From UBA7236 sp964463165 (GTDB lineage: Bacteria; Bacteroidota; Bacteroidia; Chitinophagales; BACL12), in the NCBI GenBank assembly GCA_964463165.1, contig CAYXBK010000001.1, forward strand, positions 1 to 64,000: a DNA stretch of 64,000 nt, given 5' to 3'. Below, piece by piece: positions 44,746 through 52,577 of this stretch. The notes beneath the pieces were generated by a model, which worked only from the letters and a program-made list of their open reading frames with translations, did no database searches and had not been told where the DNA came from. Within the stretch, counting starts at the first letter, position 1. Each line of letters starts with the position of its first letter. A program made the translations under genes and the position numbers.

Positions 44746-45531
44746 TCAGAATATTTTGTAACCGTACCATATACGGTTGGTCTTATCATATAAAAAAATT
44801 CTGTCGTTTGTATATGAAAATGCAAATGTATCATTTACCGGTGCCGTCCGGGGCAACTGTACTGTTGCTGCTAAGGCACCTTTGGAATTATAAAATACAA
44901 GATTGCGGTTTGCATAATCAAGTAATACATATTCATAGCCCGTATGTCCGGTAACACCAATTGAATACATATTTATATTTGATGGCGATACAGCACCCCA
45001 GCTGATTGAAAGCGTTGAAGTTTTTTTTGGTTTTGACCTTTTATGCATTTTAATTCCGCCATTTGCGATATCTAGAAAAACAACTTTCTTTTTCGCTGCA
45101 TCAAATGTTCCTATTGATTGAAAATCGGGTTGATTCTGTCCGGTGCAAATCACTTCTGGAAAAGTTGGCCTGTTTGCTTCAATTGAAAAACCCGACCAGC
45201 CGATTTCACCTGCATTATTTGTTTCAATTTTTTTAGCGGAAGGATTCCACCACATGCCGCGTACATCGATATTGCATACCGCGGTAAAAACATTTTCACC
45301 TTTTGAATTAAATCCTTCAAGCGGAAATCCTTCGTTTCCGGCAATTGCCGTAACATAAATTTGCAGATCCGGAATCCAGACAACTGCAGATGCATTTGTT
45401 CCGTCGGATTGAATGTATGTATAACTGATATCCTGCACAGGATTTGTGAGCGGAGCCTGGGCATAAAGTGCGTTGATGAAAAAAATACAGGCAATTGCCA
45501 GGAAATTATTTTTAATAGTTTGCATGTTCAA
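44746..45531 (-). CDS. exported protein of unknown function
   Basis: 261 aa with signal peptide (LAIACIFFINALYAQ, cleavage near residue 25). The body has propeller-like strands (VVWIPDLQIYVTAIAGNEG, FAFSYTNDRIFLYDKTNRIWYGY). No T9SS tail is visible, so it is probably periplasmic or anchored another way. A second in-frame ATG at 45525 is equally possible. Confidence 0.72.
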   Translation of the reverse strand: MNMQTIKNNFLAIACIFFINALYAQAPLTNPVQDISYTYIQSDGTNASAVVWIPDLQIYVTAIAGNEGFPLEGFNSKGENVFTAVCNIDVRGMWWNPSAKKIETNNAGEIGWSGFSIEANRPTFPEVICTGQNQPDFQSIGTFDAAKKKVVFLDIANGGIKMHKRSKPKKTSTLSISWGAVSPSNINMYSIGVTGHTGYEYVLLDYANRNLVFYNSKGALAATVQLPRTAPVNDTFAFSYTNDRIFLYDKTNRIWYGYKIF

Positions 45532-45588
45532 ATGTATTTATGGTGTAAAAATATATGGCTAAAGATAATTCAAATTATTAATGCACCT

Positions 45589-48546
45589 TTATTCCACCCA
45601 TAATTTTACTGCAACCATTTCTTCCACTATTAAAGTGTATGCATCAAAACTTTCCTGCACTCTGCCTTTTAGCAAATAAACTGTTTTTCCCCTGAAGCGG
45701 TATTTTTTTGCGACGGCAGGGAAATGTGCCGTATCGAGCCAGTTCATATCTTCATCGAGAAAAGTGCCGAGATACATCGGCTCTTTGTTTTTTGTTGAAG
45801 TGGATTTTGTAATTATGAGATAGCCGAGAATTTCAACTGTTTTACCTACATACGACGGAAAATCTTTAACCCGCACCAGTTGTTTGTTTTTCAGGAGTTC
45901 ATCTTCCATTAAATGAAAGGGATTGCACACGGGGAATCCAAGCAGTTTAATTTCATCCCATGCATCTTCCCGAATATCAAATTCCAGTTTCGGAAATTCC
46001 CATGCCACAGGTTTTTCATCAAATAAATTCGCAACCGGCTCCGTTTTTTTAATTTTATTTAATCTTGTATATGCTTCAATTAATAATACCCGCTTCGAAA
46101 TACCCGTAAACCGGAATGCATTGATCGTAACAAGTAATTCGAGTTGTTCCAGATTTATACTTACCCGGTTGAGCAGATCATCAAAATCTTTAAATGATCC
46201 GTTTATTTTTCTTTCCTGCAACAAGCGCTCAACTAAATTTATTTCAATTCCTTTTATATGCTGAAAACCGAGATAAACAATATCACCTTTGATAATTGTT
46301 TCATATAAACTGGTATTGATACAGGGCGCAACAATTTTCGCCCCGGCTTTTGCCGCTTCACGCAGGTACAGATCCGCATTGTAAAATCCGCCGAAATTAT
46401 TGATCACGGCTACCATAAATTCGAGAGGATAGTATGTTTTTAAAAATAAACTCTGATAACTCTCAACGGCATAGCTCGCCGAATGCCCTTTAGCAAATGA
46501 ATATCCTGCGAAACTTTCGATCTGGTGCCACACATCATCAATTAAACTTTTTTCATAACCCAATTCAGCACAATTTGTAAAATACCTTTCCCTGATTCTC
46601 TGAAATTCGTCTTTACTTCTGCTTTTGCCGCTCATTCCCCTGCGCAAAACATCTGCTTCACTCAGCGTGAGTTTTGCGAAATAATGCGCCACTTTAATTA
46701 CATCTTCCTGGTACACCATTACACCATAGGTATCAGGCATAATATCTCCCATTACCGGATGGATATTTTTTCTGTTCTCCGGAAAGCGGTGGCGCCGAAT
46801 ATATTCATCCATCATACCGCTTTGTGCAACACCCGGCCTGATTATGGAACTTGCCGCAACGAGTGTGAGATAATTATCGCAGCGCAATTTATTCAACAAG
46901 CTGCGCATGGCGGGCGATTCGATATAAAAACATCCTATCGTATTTCCTTTTACTAAATTTTCATTCAGCTGCGGATCATTTTTAAATTCGGATATTTTCG
47001 AAACATCCACATCAATACCTCTGTTGTATTTAATTATTTCAACGGCTTCTTTAATATGGCCGAGTCCACGCTGACTCAAAATATCAAATTTATACAAGCC
47101 GATATCTTCTGCAATATGCATATCGAATTGCGTGGTGGGAAATCCCTTTGGCGGCATCCAGGTTGCGGTATAATAGTAAATGGGTTTATCGGATAATAAA
47201 ATACCACCGGCATGTATACTTAAATGATTTGGATTGCCGTGCAGATACCCGCCATACGAATAAATACTGCGTGCGATCTGATCCGGAATTTTTACTGCAT
47301 CGCCAAAAATTGTTTCGCCGTAATTTTTTACCATGGCGGTTATTTCATGATCGGGTAGCCCGAATGTTTTGGCAACTTCACGGATAAATGATCTGTCTTT
47401 AAAAGTTGTATAGGTTGCAAGAAGGGCTGTATGTTCGTTTGCGTATTTATTGAAAATATATGCTGTAATATCTTCTCTGTCTTTCCACGAAAAGTCAAGA
47501 TCAAAATCAGGCGGTGTTTCACGAAATAAATTAATAAACCGCTCAAAATACAGATCCAGCTCGATGGGGTCCACATCAGTTACGCCGATGCAATAAGCAA
47601 TTAAACTATTTGCACCGCTTCCGCGGCCGATGGTAAAATAATCCCTGCTTTTCGCATAGCGGATAATATCCCAGTTGATTAAAAAATAAGAAACAAACCC
47701 TTTTTGAATGATTATTTCCAGTTCTTTATTGATCCTGTCCTGAATTTGCTTTGTTATTTTTCCATACCGTTTCACTACACCTTCATAAGTAAGTTGCAGC
47801 AACAGGTCGATATCATTTTTCTCTTTTGGTGAAAACAGTTTGATGTTTTTATTTACACCGAATTCAAAGTTGAAATTGCATTGATCGAGCAGTTGTTGTG
47901 CCTGGTGAAGAAGAAAATCATTTTCCCCGAAAGTTTCAATAAGTGCATCATAGCTTAAGAATTGTTCGGTGGTATCTGCAAGGTCTTCCGGACTGAGTTT
48001 CGTAATAATGCTCCGGTTGTCCATTGCCCGTAAAATGCGGTGTGCATTGTAATCTTTTTTATTTGCAAAAGTGACCGGATGCAGCGCCACAAGTTTTTCT
48101 TTGGGGAATTTTAATTTGGAGAAACGGTATTTATTGAGATCAGATTTTTTTATACCGATAAAGTGATCGGGATGATCCGGAATAAAATTATTTTCATGCT
48201 GATAGGGATAAATAATAAATACATTTTCGAAACCGGGGGCAAGAGGAGGGATGTCTTCTTTTGAGTTCAGATATTTTGATAAATAACGGTTGAGTTCTGC
48301 AAATCCATCTTCATTTTTTGCAATACCTGTAAATAAATGATCGGTTCCGTTTCTAAAATCAATACCGGGTACCACATGTATATTTGTTTTCTTTGCCTGC
48401 AGCATTAATTCAAACCAGCCGGATGTATTATTGATATCACTGAGCACAAACGAATGAATGTTTTTCTTCTGCGCTTCTTCCAGCAATCTTTCAATTGATA
48501 AAATTCCGAAGCGGAGAGAATAATATGAATGGCAGTTGAGGTACAT
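45589..48546 (-). CDS. dnaE2: short DnaE-type DNA polymerase III alpha subunit
   Basis: 985 aa, shorter than replicative DnaE. The PHP domain begins LNCHSYYSLRFG: the first metal-binding His of the usual H-x-H is Asn, so the PHP site looks degenerate. The catalytic aspartates are present in PDFDLDFSW and KFDIL. Lack of a long C-terminal tau-binding extension points to an accessory, error-prone-type polymerase. It lies downstream of dinB on the same strand with a 429-nt gene-free gap. The dnaE2 symbol reflects this type rather than proven orthology. Confidence 0.86.
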   Translation of the reverse strand: MYLNCHSYYSLRFGILSIERLLEEAQKKNIHSFVLSDINNTSGWFELMLQAKKTNIHVVPGIDFRNGTDHLFTGIAKNEDGFAELNRYLSKYLNSKEDIPPLAPGFENVFIIYPYQHENNFIPDHPDHFIGIKKSDLNKYRFSKLKFPKEKLVALHPVTFANKKDYNAHRILRAMDNRSIITKLSPEDLADTTEQFLSYDALIETFGENDFLLHQAQQLLDQCNFNFEFGVNKNIKLFSPKEKNDIDLLLQLTYEGVVKRYGKITKQIQDRINKELEIIIQKGFVSYFLINWDIIRYAKSRDYFTIGRGSGANSLIAYCIGVTDVDPIELDLYFERFINLFRETPPDFDLDFSWKDREDITAYIFNKYANEHTALLATYTTFKDRSFIREVAKTFGLPDHEITAMVKNYGETIFGDAVKIPDQIARSIYSYGGYLHGNPNHLSIHAGGILLSDKPIYYYTATWMPPKGFPTTQFDMHIAEDIGLYKFDILSQRGLGHIKEAVEIIKYNRGIDVDVSKISEFKNDPQLNENLVKGNTIGCFYIESPAMRSLLNKLRCDNYLTLVAASSIIRPGVAQSGMMDEYIRRHRFPENRKNIHPVMGDIMPDTYGVMVYQEDVIKVAHYFAKLTLSEADVLRRGMSGKSRSKDEFQRIRERYFTNCAELGYEKSLIDDVWHQIESFAGYSFAKGHSASYAVESYQSLFLKTYYPLEFMVAVINNFGGFYNADLYLREAAKAGAKIVAPCINTSLYETIIKGDIVYLGFQHIKGIEINLVERLLQERKINGSFKDFDDLLNRVSINLEQLELLVTINAFRFTGISKRVLLIEAYTRLNKIKKTEPVANLFDEKPVAWEFPKLEFDIREDAWDEIKLLGFPVCNPFHLMEDELLKNKQLVRVKDFPSYVGKTVEILGYLIITKSTSTKNKEPMYLGTFLDEDMNWLDTAHFPAVAKKYRFRGKTVYLLKGRVQESFDAYTLIVEEMVAVKLWVE

Positions 48547-48975
48547 GATTAGCTGATGTGTTGATTAGCTGATGGGGCGTGTTCGTGTGTTCATGTGTTC
48601 GTGTGTTTCCGCCGTACGGCGGATTCATGTGTTCACGTTGCTGGCGCATCATGTTCGCGATAGCCGTTCTTAGCTTGTCAGCAGCACATGCACCTGCTTC
48701 GGCGGCAGGGCTGCAAACTGCGATCTTGAATTCTACGATCACATTTTGAGGCCGACCAGTTTCGTCCGGGCAAATTTTTGTTTGCGAAAGATTTGATGCA
48801 CAAGCTTATCATGCGTCAGCGTTGAATGTTCATTATTCCTTGCCTGCCCGCCGACGCTTTGCACCCTGAGCTGCGGCAGGCGGGTTCGTTATTCAATATT
48901 TTTTTCCTTTTTCCTTTCTCCTCTATTTCTCACTTCTGCCTTCTGCATTCTGACTTTTCCTTCTCCCTTCTTCCT
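48547..48975. other. 429-nt gene-free gap between dinB and dnaE2
   Basis: No convincing gene. On the dnaE side are two copies of GATTAGCTGATG (48548-48559, 48563-48574) and four 8-nt units of type GTGTTCGT (48579-48610). A perfect 14-nt palindrome CCGCCGTACGGCGG is at 48609-48622. A GC-rich segment (48640-48890) contains GGCAGGCGGG and its near complement, unlike the AT-rich surroundings. A pyrimidine 7-nt repeat ends the gap. The GC-rich part may be a decayed mobile or REP-like element. Confidence 0.6.
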
Positions 48976-48980
48976 TCAAA
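48932..48980. repeat. 7-nt pyrimidine tandem repeat running into the dinB end
   Basis: Seven 7-nt units of type ACTTCTG, CCTTCTG, CATTCTG, ACTTTTC, CTTCTCC, CTTCTTC and CTTCAAA. The last unit overlaps the dinB stop codon (48976-48978). Confidence 0.8.
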
Positions 48981-50160
48981 TCTTCCTCCCTCTCCCCGGA
49001 TCCACCGGTTTAAATTCATAGCCGACGGCTGAAACTCTTTGCACGGCTTTATCGCCATATCTTATCCGCACATAATCCATTTCCTGATAGAGCTGAATTA
49101 ATTCGACAGAATCTTCCAGTAAATTGATCTGGTATCCGCCGTTTACCAGGCCTGAAAATTTCACACCGATCAGCCGGATCAAAACACGTCGTTCATATAA
49201 TTTATCAAACATTTCTTTCACCACTTTAATTAATGTATGATCCGTGGAAGTATAAGGAATGCGCAATTGTTTTGTATGTGTATCAAAATCGGAATAGCGG
49301 ATCTTCACGGTAATAGTTGAAGTGAGTTTATTTTCTTTCCGCAACTGAAAAGCAAGTTTTTCCGTCATGGCCGATAAAATCGTTTTTATTTTTTTGATAT
49401 CGATCGTATCGCTGTCGAATGTTTCTTCACTTGAAATTGATTTTCTTTCAGAATATGGTTCTACAGGTGTTGTATCTATCCCATTTGCTTTGCGCCAGAT
49501 CATTTTCCCATTCTCCCCCAAAATATTATGCATTACCTGTAGCGGCATTTCCTGCACCGTTTTAATTCGTACGATACCCATTTTTTTTAATAACTGTGAA
49601 GTAACATCACCAACCATCGGAATTTTTTTTACACTGAGCGGAGCAAGAAATTCTTTTTCGATGCCGTAATCAATTTTCATATAATTATTTGGTTTGGCTT
49701 CGCCGGTTGCCACTTTTGAAACGGTTTTATTTTCGGATAAGCCAAAGGAGAGGGGCAGGCCGGTTTCTTTGATGATTTTTTCTCGCAATTCCTTTACGTA
49801 TTTATAGGTCCCGAAAAATTTATCCATGCCGGTCATATCAATATAAAATTCATCTACCGACGATTTTTCATAGAGCGGCACATTTTCTTCGATCAGGCCC
49901 GTGATCATATTTGAGTAATAGGAATAATGCTCATGATCGCCACGCACCACAATCGCATCCGGGCATAAATTACGTGCGATCCTGATGGGCATCGCGGAAT
50001 GCACACCCATCAGCCTCGCTTCGTAACTGCAAGAGGCAACCACCCCTCTCGCCCCGGTTCCACCAACAATAACGGGCTTGCCAACCAGCCGCGAATCTTT
50101 CAACCGCTCAACCGATACAAAAAAGGTATCGAGATCCATATGCACAATGCTCCGCGACAT
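48976..50160 (-). CDS. dinB: Y-family DNA polymerase IV
   Basis: 394 aa from ATG 50160. MDLDTFFVSVE holds the first catalytic Asp with an aromatic steric gate; SVDEFYIDMTG has the Asp-Glu pair; CSYEAR, PNNYMKI, IPMVGDVT (helix-hairpin-helix) and the little-finger domain follow. DinB bypasses damaged bases with low fidelity. It precedes the short DnaE on the same strand. A direct repeat flanks its upstream region. No beta-clamp motif was confidently assigned. Confidence 0.95.
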   Translation of the reverse strand: MSRSIVHMDLDTFFVSVERLKDSRLVGKPVIVGGTGARGVVASCSYEARLMGVHSAMPIRIARNLCPDAIVVRGDHEHYSYYSNMITGLIEENVPLYEKSSVDEFYIDMTGMDKFFGTYKYVKELREKIIKETGLPLSFGLSENKTVSKVATGEAKPNNYMKIDYGIEKEFLAPLSVKKIPMVGDVTSQLLKKMGIVRIKTVQEMPLQVMHNILGENGKMIWRKANGIDTTPVEPYSERKSISSEETFDSDTIDIKKIKTILSAMTEKLAFQLRKENKLTSTITVKIRYSDFDTHTKQLRIPYTSTDHTLIKVVKEMFDKLYERRVLIRLIGVKFSGLVNGGYQINLLEDSVELIQLYQEMDYVRIRYGDKAVQRVSAVGYEFKPVDPGRGRKI

Positions 50161-50179
50161 AATTACCAAATAAAGTCAT

Positions 50180-50255
50180 TAAAATTGACAAGTATGAGGC
50201 TTCAAAATAACAGTAATATCAGCAGAAAAAAAAGTTTTGTTGATAAAATTGACAA
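50180..50255 (-). promoter_or_regulatory. dinB upstream region with paired 12-nt repeat
   Basis: TAAAATTGACAA occurs at 50180-50191 and 50244-50255 (64 nt apart), reading TTGTCAATTTTA on the dinB strand. Between them lies TTATTTTG (minus strand, about 50210-50203), a possible -7 box. The repeats could be operators of a damage regulator or two promoter -33 areas. No palindromic SOS box was found. Confidence 0.4.
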
Positions 50256-50279
50256 AAAAGTCAGGGAGAATGACATTGT

Positions 50280-50328
50280 GAGTCGGGAGTCTGGAGTCAG
50301 GAATCAGGAGTCTGGAGTCAGGAGTCAG
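50280..50328. repeat. 7-nt tandem repeat GAGTCAG, seven units
   Basis: GAGTCGG, GAGTCTG, GAGTCAG, GAATCAG, GAGTCTG, GAGTCAG, GAGTCAG, without interruption, upstream of dinB. Confidence 0.93.
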
Positions 50329-50397
50329 GATTGCGACGAGAACCGGCTTTGCAAGAGAACTGAAACCGAAAGTCTGATTATAAAAAGTGTGAGGCTG

Positions 50398-50453
50398 TAA
50401 ACTGCGACCGCCAACTGCACTTCAAACTGTGACTGCCAACTGCCAACTGAAAA
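50398..50453. repeat. degenerate 7-nt repeat CTGCCAA
   Basis: The best units are two CTGCCAA (50433-50446) and CTGAAAA, with weaker units toward 50398. It ends at the stop codon of the next gene. Confidence 0.65.
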
Positions 50454-50454
50454 C

Positions 50455-52329
50455 CTACTCGTGCTGCACAGTCAGTTTTTTCTGCATGAAGATTTCAGAA
50501 TTGCTCAGAGTCAGAATATAATTTCCATTTGCAAACGCATCGGTTTTCAGGATGATGGAATTTGATCCCTGGAAAGCATGATAATTTTTTCTGAAAATTT
50601 CTCTTCCCGAAATATCATAAATAATGATATCGAAAGTTGTTGTGCCTGCAGAAGTAAAAGCAACACTCACGTATCGATCCGAAGGATTTGGTTGCAGAGA
50701 AAAATCATTTATTAAAATATTTTCCTGAATCGCATTTACAATTGTTGTGTCTTCATGATTTGTATCTATTGGTGTTTCTGCAACGGTGCATGTATCAAGT
50801 GAAAAATGAATGACACGTGTTGCCCAATTTGAATTCGGATTATAATTGGAAGTGAGCCAGAATGTACCATCCACAGGATCGGTTACAATTCCGTTATAAT
50901 CACCATATCTGTTGTAACTATTCGAACCCGCACCTGTTTGTGCAATTGTTTCGGGAGCTGTCATTTTTCCAAGTGTATCACATTGCATTCTTCCGGTTAT
51001 GCGAATGCCCGGATAAATTTCTGTACTTGAAATATTATATCCGAGAGCAATGGAGCCAAACTGATTTATTGTTACCGAACTCATCCAGCGATGATGTGTA
51101 TCAGGTGAAAAAGTACCTTGCTGAAAAATATACCAGTCGCCTGTATCTTTTCTTAATTCATACCAGCGCACACCACCGGTTCCTTCACCATCTGCATTTA
51201 CAACATGGGAGCAAACAATTGATTCATGTCCGGGAAACCTTCTGTACTGTGCTTTATCCATAATGATATTTCCCAACGGATCGAGTTTGGTGGGACCGGG
51301 CTGATCAATACAATTCCAGCTGTTGTATCCGCACATATAACTGTCGTAATCGGCAATCGGTAATTCAATTGGGCCGGTCATTGTCGAGAGATCAGGATTT
51401 ACCCAATTGATATCCGTCAGAAACAATTCAAGATGATCATTGTCAATTCCGCTCCAGGCATCATCAGCAACACGAATCATAATTGCCGGACTATTTGGTA
51501 AAGATGTGCCGGTAACGGTTGCGGGTGCAATTGATTCGAAATCGATTGTTCCCAATCCGGTGGCGACAAATTTTTGTGTTGTACCCAAACCATCACCTGC
51601 AAGCAATGCATCGCGGTCGATTGCAAAAACAGTCGGGCTGTTTGAATTTGTTGTAATGAAATATGAATTCCCCCAGACAGCAATTTTCGGATAATCGGGA
51701 AAACCACCGGTTGTTGTCATTTCATATCCGTTCCAGCTGCCCATGGGGTCGTTGGTTTCTGAAATGCAGACTATTAATTTGCTGCCGGTTGCTTTCAGTA
51801 CACAAAAAATAAAACGGTCTGCCGTTTCATCATAAATAATATTCGGATCGCCATAATCGCCAAAGCCGGAAATATCTGAAGTATTAATATGATCGGCCAG
51901 CAGGTCACCTGCTTTATTCCAGATGCGCATATACGAATCGGAAAAATTATTCGTCATTTGAATTACAAAACCCGGGCTCACCGTAATTGTATTATCTGAT
52001 GGATCTACATTTGTACTTAATCCGGTCCAGTTGGATAAAACCGTTAATTCGGTTGTTGTATCGCTGTAAATTTCCTGCAGTGCTGCGTCGTGCTTGATAA
52101 TTTCACTCAGCGGCAGGTCTTTAAAAACAGGTATCTGGCCATTTGCTTCTTTTTCTTTCATTTTCCTTTTGCCATCCATCCGAACCGGATCTGATTTTAT
52201 TTCACGCAGCGGTTTTGATTTATGTACCAATTGAATTGTTGATTTTTCTGCATGAAAAACTTTTGGAGTCTGGGCGTAAACCAGAGCCTGAGAAATAAAA
52301 AGAATAAAATACAGGAGTGATTTTTTCAT
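50455..52329 (-). CDS. large T9SS-secreted protein with propeller-like body
   Basis: 624 aa from ATG 52329 (signal MKKSLLYFILFISQALVYAQ); the longer frame to 52410 would run into the hairpin at 52406. The body (IWNKAGDLLADHINTSD, RFIFCVLKATGSKLIVCISETNDPMGSWNGY, YPKIAVWGNSYFITTNS) resembles secreted propellers. The tail SLQPNPSDRYVSV...FMQKKLTVQHE is the type A sorting domain. Function unknown. Confidence 0.86.
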   Translation of the reverse strand: MKKSLLYFILFISQALVYAQTPKVFHAEKSTIQLVHKSKPLREIKSDPVRMDGKRKMKEKEANGQIPVFKDLPLSEIIKHDAALQEIYSDTTTELTVLSNWTGLSTNVDPSDNTITVSPGFVIQMTNNFSDSYMRIWNKAGDLLADHINTSDISGFGDYGDPNIIYDETADRFIFCVLKATGSKLIVCISETNDPMGSWNGYEMTTTGGFPDYPKIAVWGNSYFITTNSNSPTVFAIDRDALLAGDGLGTTQKFVATGLGTIDFESIAPATVTGTSLPNSPAIMIRVADDAWSGIDNDHLELFLTDINWVNPDLSTMTGPIELPIADYDSYMCGYNSWNCIDQPGPTKLDPLGNIIMDKAQYRRFPGHESIVCSHVVNADGEGTGGVRWYELRKDTGDWYIFQQGTFSPDTHHRWMSSVTINQFGSIALGYNISSTEIYPGIRITGRMQCDTLGKMTAPETIAQTGAGSNSYNRYGDYNGIVTDPVDGTFWLTSNYNPNSNWATRVIHFSLDTCTVAETPIDTNHEDTTIVNAIQENILINDFSLQPNPSDRYVSVAFTSAGTTTFDIIIYDISGREIFRKNYHAFQGSNSIILKTDAFANGNYILTLSNSEIFMQKKLTVQHE

Positions 52330-52405
52330 TGTAATGATTTTAATGCCGCTGTTAGGCCTTGTAAATTTAAAAAAAATCCGGGATGAAAATCGGTTCTTGT
52401 GGTCT

Positions 52406-52450
52406 GTCAATTAGAATGCCCCGCATAAAAAGCGGGGCATTCTAATTGAC
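52406..52450. terminator. perfect 19-bp hairpin upstream of the T9SS gene
   Basis: Arms 52406-52424 and 52432-52450 are exact complements (containing AATGCCCCGC / GCGGGGCATT), loop ATAAAAA. It lies between two same-strand T9SS genes, about 77 nt before the downstream ATG. It may be a terminator, a protected RNA end or an attenuator. Confidence 0.75.
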
Positions 52451-52523
52451 GAATTGAAAAGGAAGATTATTTTGTTGAAAATTTCGATAGGCTTATTCTT
52501 TAATTCTGTGGAAGTCTTCATAT

Positions 52524-52563
52524 AAATAATAAATATCCCGCATTTGCGGGATATTTATTATTT
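52524..52563 (-). terminator. perfect 19-bp hairpin after the T9SS propeller gene
   Basis: Arms 52524-52542 and 52545-52563 pair exactly; centre CCCGCATTTGCGGG with AT-rich base. It lies 14 nt after the stop of the gene starting at 54254, so it should end or stabilise that transcript. Confidence 0.85.
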
Positions 52564-52577
52564 GAAAAATAAGCCAA

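Noticed and set aside
48609..48742. Minus-strand frame of about 80 codons in the GC-rich gap
   Set aside because: Sequence is made of translated repeats (His/Thr/Asn-rich) and looks non-coding.
50425..50451. AACTGTG followed by AACTGAA as a third LytTR operator
   Set aside because: Spacing is 20, the second half-site is poor, and both are part of the 7-nt CTGCCAA repeat.
6885..50453. Tandem repeat arrays as CRISPR arrays
   Set aside because: Units are 7-8 nt with no spacers and no cas genes.
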